Shown one piece after another: positions 7,958 to 15,563 of a stretch of 22,072 bases of DNA. The DNA comes from Chloroflexota bacterium. Its GTDB lineage: Bacteria > Chloroflexota > Chloroflexia > Chloroflexales > Kallotenuaceae. Numbering within the stretch: the first letter of the stretch is position 1; each line of letters starts with the position of its first letter. Location: assembly GCA_019240175.1 (NCBI GenBank), contig JAFAYS010000610.1:1-22072 (forward strand). Reading direction: 5' to 3'. Both the position numbers and the translations under genes were made by a program. The notes below the pieces were generated by a model. The model was not told the DNA's origin. It ran no database searches and worked only from the letters and a program-made list of their open reading frames with translations.

Positions 7958-8224
7958 ATGTTCAGTGTTCAGGGCCCCCTCAAGTTCGTCCAGCGTGCTA
8001 TCGCATCGATCGTCCTCGTCGCCGCACTCCTCAGCGCTGGCGGATCTGCCCCTGTCGTCTCACCTAACGCCGATGATTTCACGAATGGTGCACCCTCCGG
8101 CCTGCTGGCAGCGGATGACTTCACCAATGGGCTGCCTTCCGATCCGGACGCGGATGACTTCACCAATGGGCTGCCTCCTGTGCAGCTGGCGGCAGATGAT
8201 TTCACCAATGGCTTTCAGGTGTGA
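7958..8224 (+). CDS. Secreted multi-copy repeat peptide precursor (four ADDFTNG repeats)
   Basis: 88 residues; AGGAG at 7946-7950 sits 7 bases before the ATG. Residues 1-31 look like a Sec signal peptide: K9 and R13, hydrophobic core AIASIVLVAALLSA, then GGSA as a possible cleavage region. The mature part is acidic and consists of ADDFTNG at residues 38-44, 52-58, 65-71 and 79-85, separated by short linkers rich in Pro, Ser and Leu (APSGLLA, LPSDPD, LPPVQLA) and ending FQV. I do not recognise the family. The layout resembles multi-copy pheromone or multi-core peptide precursors, cut to yield several identical short peptides. The next gene overlaps or abuts the stop, and a histidine kinase/response regulator pair follows in the same direction, which fits a signalling role. 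A structural or adhesin-like repeat is the alternative. Confidence 0.85.
   Translation: MFSVQGPLKFVQRAIASIVLVAALLSAGGSAPVVSPNADDFTNGAPSGLLAADDFTNGLPSDPDADDFTNGLPPVQLAADDFTNGFQV
8069..8212 (+). repeat. Four in-frame repeats encoding ADDFTNG
   Basis: Units at 8069-8089, 8111-8131, 8150-8170 and 8192-8212 (starts 42, 39 and 42 bases apart). The peptide is invariant, while codons differ at Ala (GCC, GCG, GCG, GCA), the second Asp (GAT/GAC), Thr (ACG/ACC) and Gly (GGT, GGG, GGG, GGC). Units 2 and 3 are identical over 27 bases including the following Leu-Pro codons, a sign of a more recent duplication. Confidence 0.95.
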
Positions 8225-8226
8225 AT

Positions 8227-8610
8227 ATGCTGAGCGAACGTGTTGCCAGGCTGGTTGAAACCCATCAGCAGGTTACCGATGGCTATGGCGCGCGCGATCA
8301 GGATCATGCCGCGCTGGCGTCGATCGTGCCGAATGCAAACACCGTTGGGGAGTGCAGTGCCGGTGAACAATCGCCGCAGGTGTTTCTCGGGCTAGAAAAA
8401 CTGATCTGCGCGGCGCTGGCCGATAGCGTATTTGCCGCAGCGCTGATCGCCAGTCCGATCGAAGCGCTGGCCGGCTCGGCGCACAATACTCTGCTGACCG
8501 AAAACGAGCGTGTGCTGGTTTGTTCGGTGATTGGCGCGAGCGATATTCATGACTACGCCGCTCGTCTGCACGCGATAACCTATCCGCACCAGCCAAATGG
8601 CTTTGGATAG
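8227..8610 (+). CDS. Small NHLP/LigA-like helical protein, function unknown
   Basis: 127 residues from the ATG at 8227 (AGG 7 bases upstream). A GTG at 8221 would overlap the peptide stop by four bases, giving 129 residues. No signal peptide or membrane segment. The first half is polar (RLVETHQQVTDGYGARD). The second half has the pattern L-A-D-x-x-F-x-x-x-L-x-x-x-P-x-x-A-L, then LLTENERVLV, which resembles the helical domain of nitrile-hydratase-like leader peptides, LigA-like small proteins and borosin-binding domains. That resemblance is by eye. It could be a RiPP leader-type protein, a partner or sensor for the kinase, or a peptide chaperone. Translation is probably coupled to the repeat peptide. 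Confidence 0.7.
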   Translation: MLSERVARLVETHQQVTDGYGARDQDHAALASIVPNANTVGECSAGEQSPQVFLGLEKLICAALADSVFAAALIASPIEALAGSAHNTLLTENERVLVCSVIGASDIHDYAARLHAITYPHQPNGFG

Positions 8611-8687
8611 CTCACATATCGTCGCTACTCACGCCGTCGCCGGTAGTTCTTCGCCTTTCATACATATCTGACAGGGAAAGCTAGCCC

Positions 8688-9395
8688 ATGACCGGAACAA
8701 TTAGCGAGCAATTGCATCAGCAGATCTTGAATGCCCGCGAGAATGAGCGCAAGCACATCGCCCGCGAGCTGCACGATGAGATTATTCAGTCGCTGATCAC
8801 GATGAACTATCACATCTCCGAAATGCGCCAGCACCGCGCGCAGGACAACACGCTGTCGCTGGCCCGGCTTCAGGACGACCTGCATCAGGTGATCAACAAT
8901 GTCCGGCAGATTTGCGTCGCGCTCCGACCGCCGGTCCTCGATAGCCTGGGACTGGCCGCCGCGATCCGCTCGCATGTCCGCGAGCTAGAGCGACGTGGCC
9001 TCTGCCGCATTGGACTGCATGTGCCGGACGAGCTTGAGCAGTCGATCCCTGAGCCGATCGCGATCTGTCTTTACCGGATCTTGCAGGAAGCGCTGGTCAA
9101 TGTGCAAAAGCACGCCGAAGCAACGCAGATTGTTGTCAAGCTGGATCTGTGCGACAGCACGATCCGGCTATTGGTGCAGGATAACGGCAAAGGATTCAGT
9201 CTTCCGCAGCAGTTGGACCAGCTCCTCCATGCCCGGCACTTTGGGCTGGTTGGCATTCGAGAGCAGCTCGATATGATCAACGGCACATTAGAGATCGCTT
9301 CTGCGCCTGGTCAGGGCACGCGCCTGGAAGCGACGGTTCTGCTGCCGCACGCGGTGACCGATAATCAACAAGAACTGCGAGAAATGTATGCATAG
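8688..9395 (+). CDS. Soluble NarL/DegS-family sensor histidine kinase
   Basis: 235 residues. HisKA_3 dimerisation/phosphoacceptor helix with H29 in ERKHIARELHDEIIQSL, then the conserved ALRPPVLDSLGL turn. The HATPase domain follows: N box YRILQEALVNVQKHA, G1 box DNGKGFS, and G2 region FGLVGIREQ with GTLEIASAPGQGT. There is no transmembrane segment and no recognisable sensor domain; only about 15 residues precede the kinase core. The signal must therefore reach it through another protein, for instance the small protein encoded just upstream, or be cytosolic. It overlaps the response-regulator gene by eight bases, so the two are translationally coupled. An AGGGA is 11 bases before the ATG, somewhat far. 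Confidence 0.93.
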   Translation: MTGTISEQLHQQILNARENERKHIARELHDEIIQSLITMNYHISEMRQHRAQDNTLSLARLQDDLHQVINNVRQICVALRPPVLDSLGLAAAIRSHVRELERRGLCRIGLHVPDELEQSIPEPIAICLYRILQEALVNVQKHAEATQIVVKLDLCDSTIRLLVQDNGKGFSLPQQLDQLLHARHFGLVGIREQLDMINGTLEIASAPGQGTRLEATVLLPHAVTDNQQELREMYA

Positions 9396-10095
9396 CCACG
9401 CTCAAAGCACGCCTGTCCACGCTGCCGCCCCGCTGATCCGTGTGCTGGTTGCGGACGATCATCCGATCGTTCGGCGCGCGATCGCTCATGAGCTGTCGCA
9501 ACAGTTGGATATTGAGGTGCGCGGCCAGGCAATGAATGGTCAAGATGCCCTTTGCCAGATCCACGCGCTGGCCCTGGATGTGGTGCTCCTCGACATCAAT
9601 ATGCCTGGCCGGCGCACGATCGATGTGCTCAAAGAGATCACCATGCTGCCAAATTCACCGCGCGTGGTGATGCTCACGGCCCATGATGAGCCCGAGTATA
9701 TTATGGCGATGTTGAAAGCCGGCGCGAAAGGCTACGTGCTCAAGGATGAATCGCCGGAAAATATTTCAGTGGCGGTGCGGGCAGCGGCGCGTGGCGAGGT
9801 GTGGTTGAGTCCGCCGGTGCTGATGCATGTGGTGAACTATCAGGTAACCGAGCCCGCAGAGCCTGCCGCGCCGCTGCTGAGCCCACGCGAACAAGAGGTC
9901 TTCGCGCAGCTGATTCAGGGCAAAGATAATCAGGAAATTGCCGACCACCTGTGTATCAGCGAGCGCACCGTGCGCTTCCACCTGGGCAACATCTACGATA
10001 AGCTCGGCGTGCGCAGCCGTGGCGAGGCGATGGCCTGGGGTATTCGTGAGCATTTCAGCCAGGAAAACAGCCGCGCGCATCCCCTCGCCGCATGA
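9388..10095 (+). CDS. NarL/LuxR-family response regulator
   Basis: 235 residues. Receiver domain about 16-135: acidic pocket D23-D24, phosphoacceptor D69 in VVLLDINMPG, the switch threonine in VVMLTAHDEP and the conserved lysine in GYVLKDES. A Pro/Ala linker leads to a LuxR-type helix-turn-helix (LSPREQEVFAQLIQGKDNQE, then IADHLCISERTVRFHLGNIY, about 163-220). It is phosphorylated by NarL-type kinases and binds DNA as a dimer. It is the obvious partner of the kinase whose stop codon it overlaps. The CTCATTGA boxes upstream of the peptide gene are candidate targets, which would make an autoregulated loop. The 15-residue N-terminal extension is unusual but contains no other start with a better ribosome site. 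Confidence 0.95.
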   Translation: MHSHAQSTPVHAAAPLIRVLVADDHPIVRRAIAHELSQQLDIEVRGQAMNGQDALCQIHALALDVVLLDINMPGRRTIDVLKEITMLPNSPRVVMLTAHDEPEYIMAMLKAGAKGYVLKDESPENISVAVRAAARGEVWLSPPVLMHVVNYQVTEPAEPAAPLLSPREQEVFAQLIQGKDNQEIADHLCISERTVRFHLGNIYDKLGVRSRGEAMAWGIREHFSQENSRAHPLAA

Positions 10096-10134
10096 TCGTG
10101 GCTCCGGCCTACTGCTGGCAGAATCGTTGACGGG

Positions 10135-10159
10135 TAGGGGCGTGCGCAGCACGCCCCTA
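10135..10159. terminator. Bidirectional hairpin between convergent genes
   Basis: TAGGGGCGTGC (10135-10145), loop GCA, then GCACGCCCCTA (10149-10159): a perfect 11-base GC-rich stem. It lies 39 bases after the response-regulator stop and 41 bases after the stop of the convergent regulator. No U-tract on either side, so termination is inferred from position and stability. Confidence 0.6.
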
Positions 10160-10200
10160 GCGGAATCAATTAACAGGTACGTGCTCTGACTCGTTGGGCG

Positions 10201-13200
10201 TTACAGCTTGAGCGTGTGTAAATACAGCTGCGCCACCTCCGAATCAGAGCTTGGCTCAATCCCCATCTCCTCATCTAGGTGGCGGCGTAAGATCTGATAC
10301 TGATTAATCGCCGCGCTGCGGTTGCCAAGCGCAATCAAGCAGCGCATGGCTCCGGCATACATCGCCTCGTCTAAGGTGTCTAGGGCCAGGATCTTTTGAT
10401 ACAGCGCCAGCGCCGCCGAAAAAGCCTGCTCTTTTTCAAATGCCGATGCCAGCAGCCGCAGCGCCTCAAGATAACGCTGTTCCAGGTAGCTCCGCAAGCT
10501 GACGCACCAATCGTTCTCGATGTGCGCCAGAAACGGCCCTTGATACAGATCCAGCGCATCCAGCATGGCCTCGCGATCCAGCGGACGTTTATTAAGCATC
10601 TGTAGCAATTGCTGGTAGTCGTAGGAGATGTGGACCCGCGCGCTATCAATCCGGTAGATCTGCCGGCCTTGCAGCGTAATCAGCTCACGCGGTAGCACCG
10701 AGCGCAGCTGGTAGATTGCGGATCGTAAGGCCTCGCGGCTGCGCTCAAGCGAAAGATGCGGCCAGATTGCCTCACGCAGCGTATCGATGCGCGCGCCGTC
10801 GGGGTAGGCCAGCAGATAATAAAGCACTTCGCGAGCTTTCTGCCAGCCCAGGTCGACCTCCTGGTTGTTGAGCATGATCTGATCGACGCCAAGCGCCCGC
10901 ACCGTGATCACCGGACGCTCGTCTTTATCCTCAAAAGTCCGCGCCACGCGCAGGATCTCTTGCTGGCGCAGCTGCCAGGCCTGCGCGTGCTTCCAGCCGG
11001 CCAGCGCGGCGCGGCGCTGCACATCGCGCATATGCAGCATCTCGGTCACCAGAAATGTATCGTGGCCCAGCTGTTGCGTGAGCTGCACCGCTTGATTGAG
11101 CGACGACAGCAGCGCTGCGCTATCGCTGGGCCGCGTGTGGGTAAAGATCTGCGCTTGAATCAGGAAGGCGCGCGCTAAGATCATCGGCGAGTTGCTGCTG
11201 CTCAGTACGTCGATCGCTGCCTGAATATCATGCTCAGCCCGTGTGTAGTCCTGAAGGCCGCAGGCAACCTGGCACTCTAGCAGCCGAATATCGTGCAGAT
11301 GCGACTTGCGTATAGCCGGAGATAACTCATGCAAGCGGCAGGTGGCGTCTTCATACTGCTGCTGCTTGATCAATAATCCAATCGCGCTGAGCTCCAAACA
11401 GTCCATCAGATGGGCGCTGCCGCCGATCTTGAGCGCATCGGCATAGGCCTGTTTCGCCGCATCCCACAGCTGGAGATCGGCATACAGATCCCCGAGATTC
11501 GAAAGCACAACCGCCTGGTAGCTCGGCGTCGCGCCCTCACGAGCATATTGTAACGCGCGGCTTAGCGTGCTATGCACCTCTTGAAAGCGTCCCATCAAGC
11601 GCTGCGTACCGCCGATGCTATTCAAACTCATGGCGCGCAGGCCCGCATTACCGGTGGTCGCCCAGTAGGCCTCGGCCTGGCGATAATAGTCGTCGGCCTT
11701 TTGCAGCTGCCCGATCGCGGTATAACAAATCCCGAGATCGCGCTGGATGTGCGCGACCATATACAGGTTGCCGTATTTCTGATACAGCACCAGCGCTTGC
11801 TGCAGCTCATCGATGGCCCGGTCGGTTTGCTCTAGGCGGTGGTGGCAGATGCCGATCGTGCGCAGGGCCGCCGCCTGCTGCGAGGGATCATTGGTCATGA
11901 CCAGGGCCTGCTGCCCGAGCTCAAGTGCGCGCTGGTACTGTCCGGTGATCCGCCCGATCTGCGCCTGAAGCAGCAAAACCATGGTTTGATCGGCGTTGTC
12001 GTCAGCCGTGATCCGTGTTTCTGCCAGGTTAGCCAGCGTTTGGGCTTTCTCATACTGGCCGCGATCTAACAGCACGCGCGCTTGCAGGCAGAGCAGCTTA
12101 ACGCCGGCATTGTCCGATCCCAGCGCATCGAACCAGTGTTCCAGGGTTTCCAGCCGACCTTTGGTGTATAAGCTCTCGCCACTGCTCACAATCACATGCT
12201 CTGCCGCCGCGCGATCGCCGACCTCCAGGTAGTGCTCAAACGCCCGCGACCATTGACCCTGCGCGACATACAGATCGGCAACTTGGCGGATGACTGCTCG
12301 GTAGCGCTCAGGGTTGAGGATGCTGAATTGCTCCTGTAAAAATTCACGAAACAGCGGCTGGTAGCGCAGCACGCCCGGCTTGATCTCCGACACGAACAGG
12401 TGCCGGCGCAACAGGGCATCCAGCAGCCGCCGCGAGTCGATTCGCTGCAAGATTTTGTCGCAGTGCTCGTAGGTCAGATCATCCAGCAGCGAAGATTCGA
12501 GCAAAAAGCTGCGCACGTCCGCCGGCTGCTGGTCAAATACCTGCTCGGCCAGAAAGCGATATACCTGGCGCTCGGCTCTGGTGGTGGAGAATGACGGCGT
12601 ATATGTCGTGGGCTCCGGCGCTTGCAGCAACATAATGCCGGTAATCCAGCCCTGCGCCTGCGCCACCAGTTCCGCCGCCTGCTCAAGCGCGACCGGTGTT
12701 TCCGCCTCCGCCGATAGCACGCTGGCCGCCTCTTCTGCCGTAAAGCAGAGCGGTTTTTCGTCAAGGCTGATCATCTGGCGGCGGGCCGCGAGCAGCATCA
12801 CATTCGACAGGCCGGGATAGCTGCGCGACGCCAGAATCAGATGCAAGAACGGGCAGCGTACCAGCAGCTGCGAGACAATGTCGGCGATCTCGGCGACGTG
12901 ATCGATCAGATGCCAGTCGTCGATGATCAGGATGAAGTGCTCGCCGATCGCATACAGGTCGCGGGCAAAGGCGGCAAAGGCTGTGGAAAGCGGCACCGGG
13001 TCGTTGTCGGTGAGCAGCTGCCGCGTTTGTTGGAGTGACCCAGGAAACCGGCGCTCGACAGCAGCAACCAGATAGCTCAGAAAGACCCACACATCGCGGT
13101 CATACTGCTCGATGCTGTACCAGCAGACCGGCAGCGGTGCCGGCCCGGTCGCAAAGTCGATCAAGAGTGAGGTTTTGCCGTAGCCGGCGGGTGCTGAAAT

Positions 13201-13314
13201 CGTGATCAGCTGTCGCGCGGCAATATTGTTAAGCACCGAGGTGAGACGAGGCCGGGCAACCAGGTGGCTCGGACGTTGCGGGATGATTATTTTATGGGGG
13301 AAGTCAACAATCAT
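10201..13314 (-). CDS. MalT-like ATPase-TPR transcriptional regulator with C-terminal winged helix and BTAD domain
   Basis: 1037 residues. An N-terminal STAND-type ATPase has Walker A APAGYGKTS (41-49) and Walker B FILIIDDWHLI near 130. A winged-helix-like segment follows. A long array of tetratricopeptide repeats covers about 360-780. An OmpR/SARP-type DNA-binding winged helix (about 800-875: VDLGWQKAREVLYYLLAYP, then SREALRSAIYQLRSVLPREL) and a BTAD domain (about 895-1035) end the protein. In SARPs the DNA-binding domain is usually N-terminal; here the order is reversed. Such proteins are ATP-dependent activators gated by an inducer bound to the sensor/TPR part. It lies between the signalling operon and the second GT-A gene, so it is a candidate activator of the cluster. 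No strong ribosome site precedes the ATG; the promoter should lie in 13315-14038. Confidence 0.92.
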   Translation of the reverse strand: MIVDFPHKIIIPQRPSHLVARPRLTSVLNNIAARQLITISAPAGYGKTSLLIDFATGPAPLPVCWYSIEQYDRDVWVFLSYLVAAVERRFPGSLQQTRQLLTDNDPVPLSTAFAAFARDLYAIGEHFILIIDDWHLIDHVAEIADIVSQLLVRCPFLHLILASRSYPGLSNVMLLAARRQMISLDEKPLCFTAEEAASVLSAEAETPVALEQAAELVAQAQGWITGIMLLQAPEPTTYTPSFSTTRAERQVYRFLAEQVFDQQPADVRSFLLESSLLDDLTYEHCDKILQRIDSRRLLDALLRRHLFVSEIKPGVLRYQPLFREFLQEQFSILNPERYRAVIRQVADLYVAQGQWSRAFEHYLEVGDRAAAEHVIVSSGESLYTKGRLETLEHWFDALGSDNAGVKLLCLQARVLLDRGQYEKAQTLANLAETRITADDNADQTMVLLLQAQIGRITGQYQRALELGQQALVMTNDPSQQAAALRTIGICHHRLEQTDRAIDELQQALVLYQKYGNLYMVAHIQRDLGICYTAIGQLQKADDYYRQAEAYWATTGNAGLRAMSLNSIGGTQRLMGRFQEVHSTLSRALQYAREGATPSYQAVVLSNLGDLYADLQLWDAAKQAYADALKIGGSAHLMDCLELSAIGLLIKQQQYEDATCRLHELSPAIRKSHLHDIRLLECQVACGLQDYTRAEHDIQAAIDVLSSSNSPMILARAFLIQAQIFTHTRPSDSAALLSSLNQAVQLTQQLGHDTFLVTEMLHMRDVQRRAALAGWKHAQAWQLRQQEILRVARTFEDKDERPVITVRALGVDQIMLNNQEVDLGWQKAREVLYYLLAYPDGARIDTLREAIWPHLSLERSREALRSAIYQLRSVLPRELITLQGRQIYRIDSARVHISYDYQQLLQMLNKRPLDREAMLDALDLYQGPFLAHIENDWCVSLRSYLEQRYLEALRLLASAFEKEQAFSAALALYQKILALDTLDEAMYAGAMRCLIALGNRSAAINQYQILRRHLDEEMGIEPSSDSEVAQLYLHTLKL

Positions 13315-14038
13315 ACAGCTACCATATCTATTCTATGTGAACATGAAGGATCAATGTAACGCGTTGGGCTTTGCTCGTTCAGCCACGTCTCCACACTCCT
13401 GCCCGATAAGTTACTATCAGCAGCGTCTTACTAAATTACTCAGTAGGGTTGTGCGGACTGTCGCCTCCGCCTGGCAGAACTGAACAACACGATCTGAGCG
13501 TTTCAGATGTGCTTATGAGGACGTGGGTTGAGGTCAAGCTGAGCACGCCATGATCTCGCTGCAGTCACGGTGCAGAAGAAGATCTTGACTGATCGATACC
13601 GGCTTGGGCGAGCGTGATCTAAGAGGATAGGCTATGAGATGCTACACCAGCAGCTTCCTCTCACTACGAGGCTCTGCCGCAGGGATGTCATCCTCCTCGC
13701 TTGGTAAGACAAGGTATTGCAATTTGAAAGAGCGGAATGGGAAGGACAACGTCCGGCGAGGGTTAGCGCCTGGTGTATAGTAAGTTGCGAGAGCGCTATC
13801 TTTACTATTGTACATTATTTGCTGTATTTGTCTACAAGAATTTCTTGATTTACTATAGCTAGATTGTTCACATTACTATAGTACTAGTTTTCGGTCTGAA
13901 AACGTTTACACCATTACCATCAGCTATCTTGCTGATCGGTGTATAGTTTTTTCGGTAGAACCTTCGCCTGAAGGCACAGGCGCTTTGCTTACAGGTAGTG
14001 AACAGAAGCGGCGCGCTACTCATGAGTGGTATACAGCC
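13315..14038. other. AT-rich intergenic spacer upstream of the large regulator
   Basis: This gap of about 720 bases has no convincing gene. From about 13790 to 13960 it is strikingly AT-rich compared with its surroundings and holds TTACTATAG twice (13850-13858 and 13873-13881), with the related TTACTAT at 13802. The part nearest the regulator (13315-13480) carries ACTGTCGC at 13457-13464. It must contain the regulator's promoter. On the minus strand TTGTAG (13832-13837) and TACAAT (13807-13812) are 19 bases apart, a weak candidate about 490 bases from the start codon. Confidence 0.5.
13887..13952 (+). terminator. Two hairpins followed by T6, terminator-like or small structured RNA
   Basis: Hairpin 1: GTTTTC-GGTCT-GAAAAC (13887-13903). 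Hairpin 2: outer TACACC (13907-13912) with GGTGTA (13938-13943) and inner ATCAGC-TATCTT-GCTGAT (13919-13936). Then TTTTTT at 13947-13952. On the plus strand this looks like an intrinsic terminator, yet no plus-strand gene ends here. It may end a short non-coding RNA from the AT-rich block. Confidence 0.4.
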
Positions 14039-14082
14039 AGCGGCGGTTGATCAGGATATACAAGTCCTGATCAACCGCCGCT
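14039..14082 (-). terminator. 18-base perfect hairpin downstream of glycosyltransferase 2
   Basis: AGCGGCGGTTGATCAGGA (14039-14056), 8-base loop, then its exact complement (14065-14082). It begins 17 bases past the stop of the minus-strand GT-A gene, where a terminator is expected. It has no T-run, like the hairpin at 10135-10159. Confidence 0.65.
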
Positions 14083-14099
14083 CGTGCTGAGTTAGATGG

Positions 14100-15563
14100 C
14101 TACCAGGCGGCCTGCGTGAAATCGCCTTTATAAATATAGTTCTTCTGCCTGGCGATCTGATTGATCTCCGCGAAATCGGCTTGTGCCGCTTGCAGCTCTT
14201 CCAACACCGCCCAGGCTTTGGCTAAATCGTTGGTCTGGTGCAATTTTTTGGCAAACATCACCAGTGCAATCACCGGCGACATCGCCTCGCCGTCACCTTG
14301 CATCGGCGTGATGTTGCTAAAGCCGTACAGCCGCTCGATCGCATCGTTACCGGCGATCCAGCGGGCATACTGGTCTTTCCAGGTCGCGACACCTGATGTG
14401 CTCAATGTCTCGTGCCGCGCAAAGCAGCGATTGGTGTTGTACAACTGGCGCTCCATGAAGGTGCTAAATCCGGCGTTGTAGGCCAGCACGGTCGCCATGG
14501 CATCTTCGGCGGTCAGACCAGGATAGGCGCTCGCCATGTAGCTATGGGTGGCCAGCAACGCATCCATTCTCCCGAGCGTGCAGCCGCCGGAAAAGGTCAT
14601 GGTGTAGGGTGACAGCCCGGTCATCTCATAGACCATGCGGTGCAAAATCGAGGTGACGACGTTCAGGCTGGGCAGAATGACTTTTGCCGAGCGGTAGATC
14701 GACTCGATATTGTACGCGCAATTTTTCCAGCGCACACTGGAAATATCGGCTCCGGTCTGCTCCATGCGCTCGATCAGCCGATCCACGCCACGCCCGTTCA
14801 GATCCACCACTGCCTCTGAGGTCGAGCTTGCTGTGGGGGCTGCGCGCCGATTTGCCGCATAATGATCTGAGATCACCCGTTGGACAGCGGCTTCGATGGG
14901 AAGGCCTTGCTCCACCAGCAGCTTCATCTTGACGACCAGCGCCGGTGTATCGAAGTCCTCGTGATCTTCAAGTACCAGCGTTTCCTGGTCGAGCATCAAG
15001 AGATAAAGCGGCGGTATCCAGCCCTGGGCAATATTGTGCAACAGCAGCGAGTGGCAGATATCGCCAAGCACGCGAATCTTGCCAGGGGCGTGAGGGCCGC
15101 GCTTCTGGTGCAGCACAAAAATGCGATGCCCGTTGCTCGCCTGCGGGATGTGATAGGTGGCGTCCTGGTGATCCGGTGATGCGAAAATCGGGGCCGGAAT
15201 ATGCGCGCCTGGTTTGTCGCCGGTGTACAGGTGGATGATCTCGGTATCGAGCAGCGTGCTCAAGCCGGCAATCGTAAGCGGGCACTCATACCCGTTGTTC
15301 AAGCCAATCACGATATCGGCGCGCTTGCCTGCGCGCGCGATCTGTTTGATCAGCGTCGGGATTGTGTACGGCAAGTAGTGCTCACCGCCTGGTGAGGCTG
15401 GCGTCACCGCACATACGCGCGCGGTATCGAAGGTATTATGGGTGTACTGCTTGATGCGCGACCGCAGCGCCAGCACCTGTGCTACGTCTTCGCGCAATGT
15501 TTGATCCTGCTCGGGAGTAGCCATCTGTGGAGCCTTGCTCGCTGGGGTAGAGGCAGTATTCAT
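14100..15563 (-). CDS. GT-A-fold (GT2-like) glycosyltransferase, paralogue 2
   Basis: 487 residues from the ATG at 15563, chosen because GGAAG lies 6 bases upstream; the frame is open to 15644 without a ribosome site there. It is collinear with paralogue 1 (6122-7588): ADIVIGLNNG (82-91), LYTGDKPG, GPHAPGKIR (156-164), DxD-like DQE (192-194) and a GGCTLGRMDAL block with AEDAMA (352-357). The same C-terminal Ala-Trp ends both. The N-terminus is low-complexity (TASTPASKAP). It is inferred to transfer a sugar to an unknown acceptor. It stands alone on the minus strand, downstream of the divergent ABC-exporter promoter region, and is closed by a strong hairpin. The DxD change (DAE versus DQE) and divergent middle parts argue for different substrates rather than a recent duplicate. 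Confidence 0.75.
   Translation of the reverse strand: MNTASTPASKAPQMATPEQDQTLREDVAQVLALRSRIKQYTHNTFDTARVCAVTPASPGGEHYLPYTIPTLIKQIARAGKRADIVIGLNNGYECPLTIAGLSTLLDTEIIHLYTGDKPGAHIPAPIFASPDHQDATYHIPQASNGHRIFVLHQKRGPHAPGKIRVLGDICHSLLLHNIAQGWIPPLYLLMLDQETLVLEDHEDFDTPALVVKMKLLVEQGLPIEAAVQRVISDHYAANRRAAPTASSTSEAVVDLNGRGVDRLIERMEQTGADISSVRWKNCAYNIESIYRSAKVILPSLNVVTSILHRMVYEMTGLSPYTMTFSGGCTLGRMDALLATHSYMASAYPGLTAEDAMATVLAYNAGFSTFMERQLYNTNRCFARHETLSTSGVATWKDQYARWIAGNDAIERLYGFSNITPMQGDGEAMSPVIALVMFAKKLHQTNDLAKAWAVLEELQAAQADFAEINQIARQKNYIYKGDFTQAAW

Noticed and set aside
7969..8208. Minus-strand frame with repeated Val-Lys-Ser-Ser units opposite the peptide gene
   Set aside because: The repeats are the complement of the ADDFTNG codons. 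It has no ribosome site, while the plus-strand frame has a good one plus a signal peptide.
8069..8212. Repeats as a CRISPR-like array
   Set aside because: They are in-frame coding repeats with synonymous differences and 18-21-base linkers, with no cas genes nearby.
13634..13780. 48-codon plus-strand ORF with an AGAGG site upstream
   Set aside because: No recognisable domain, no conserved neighbour and rather ordinary composition; one small ORF with a weak site is expected by chance in a 720-base spacer.
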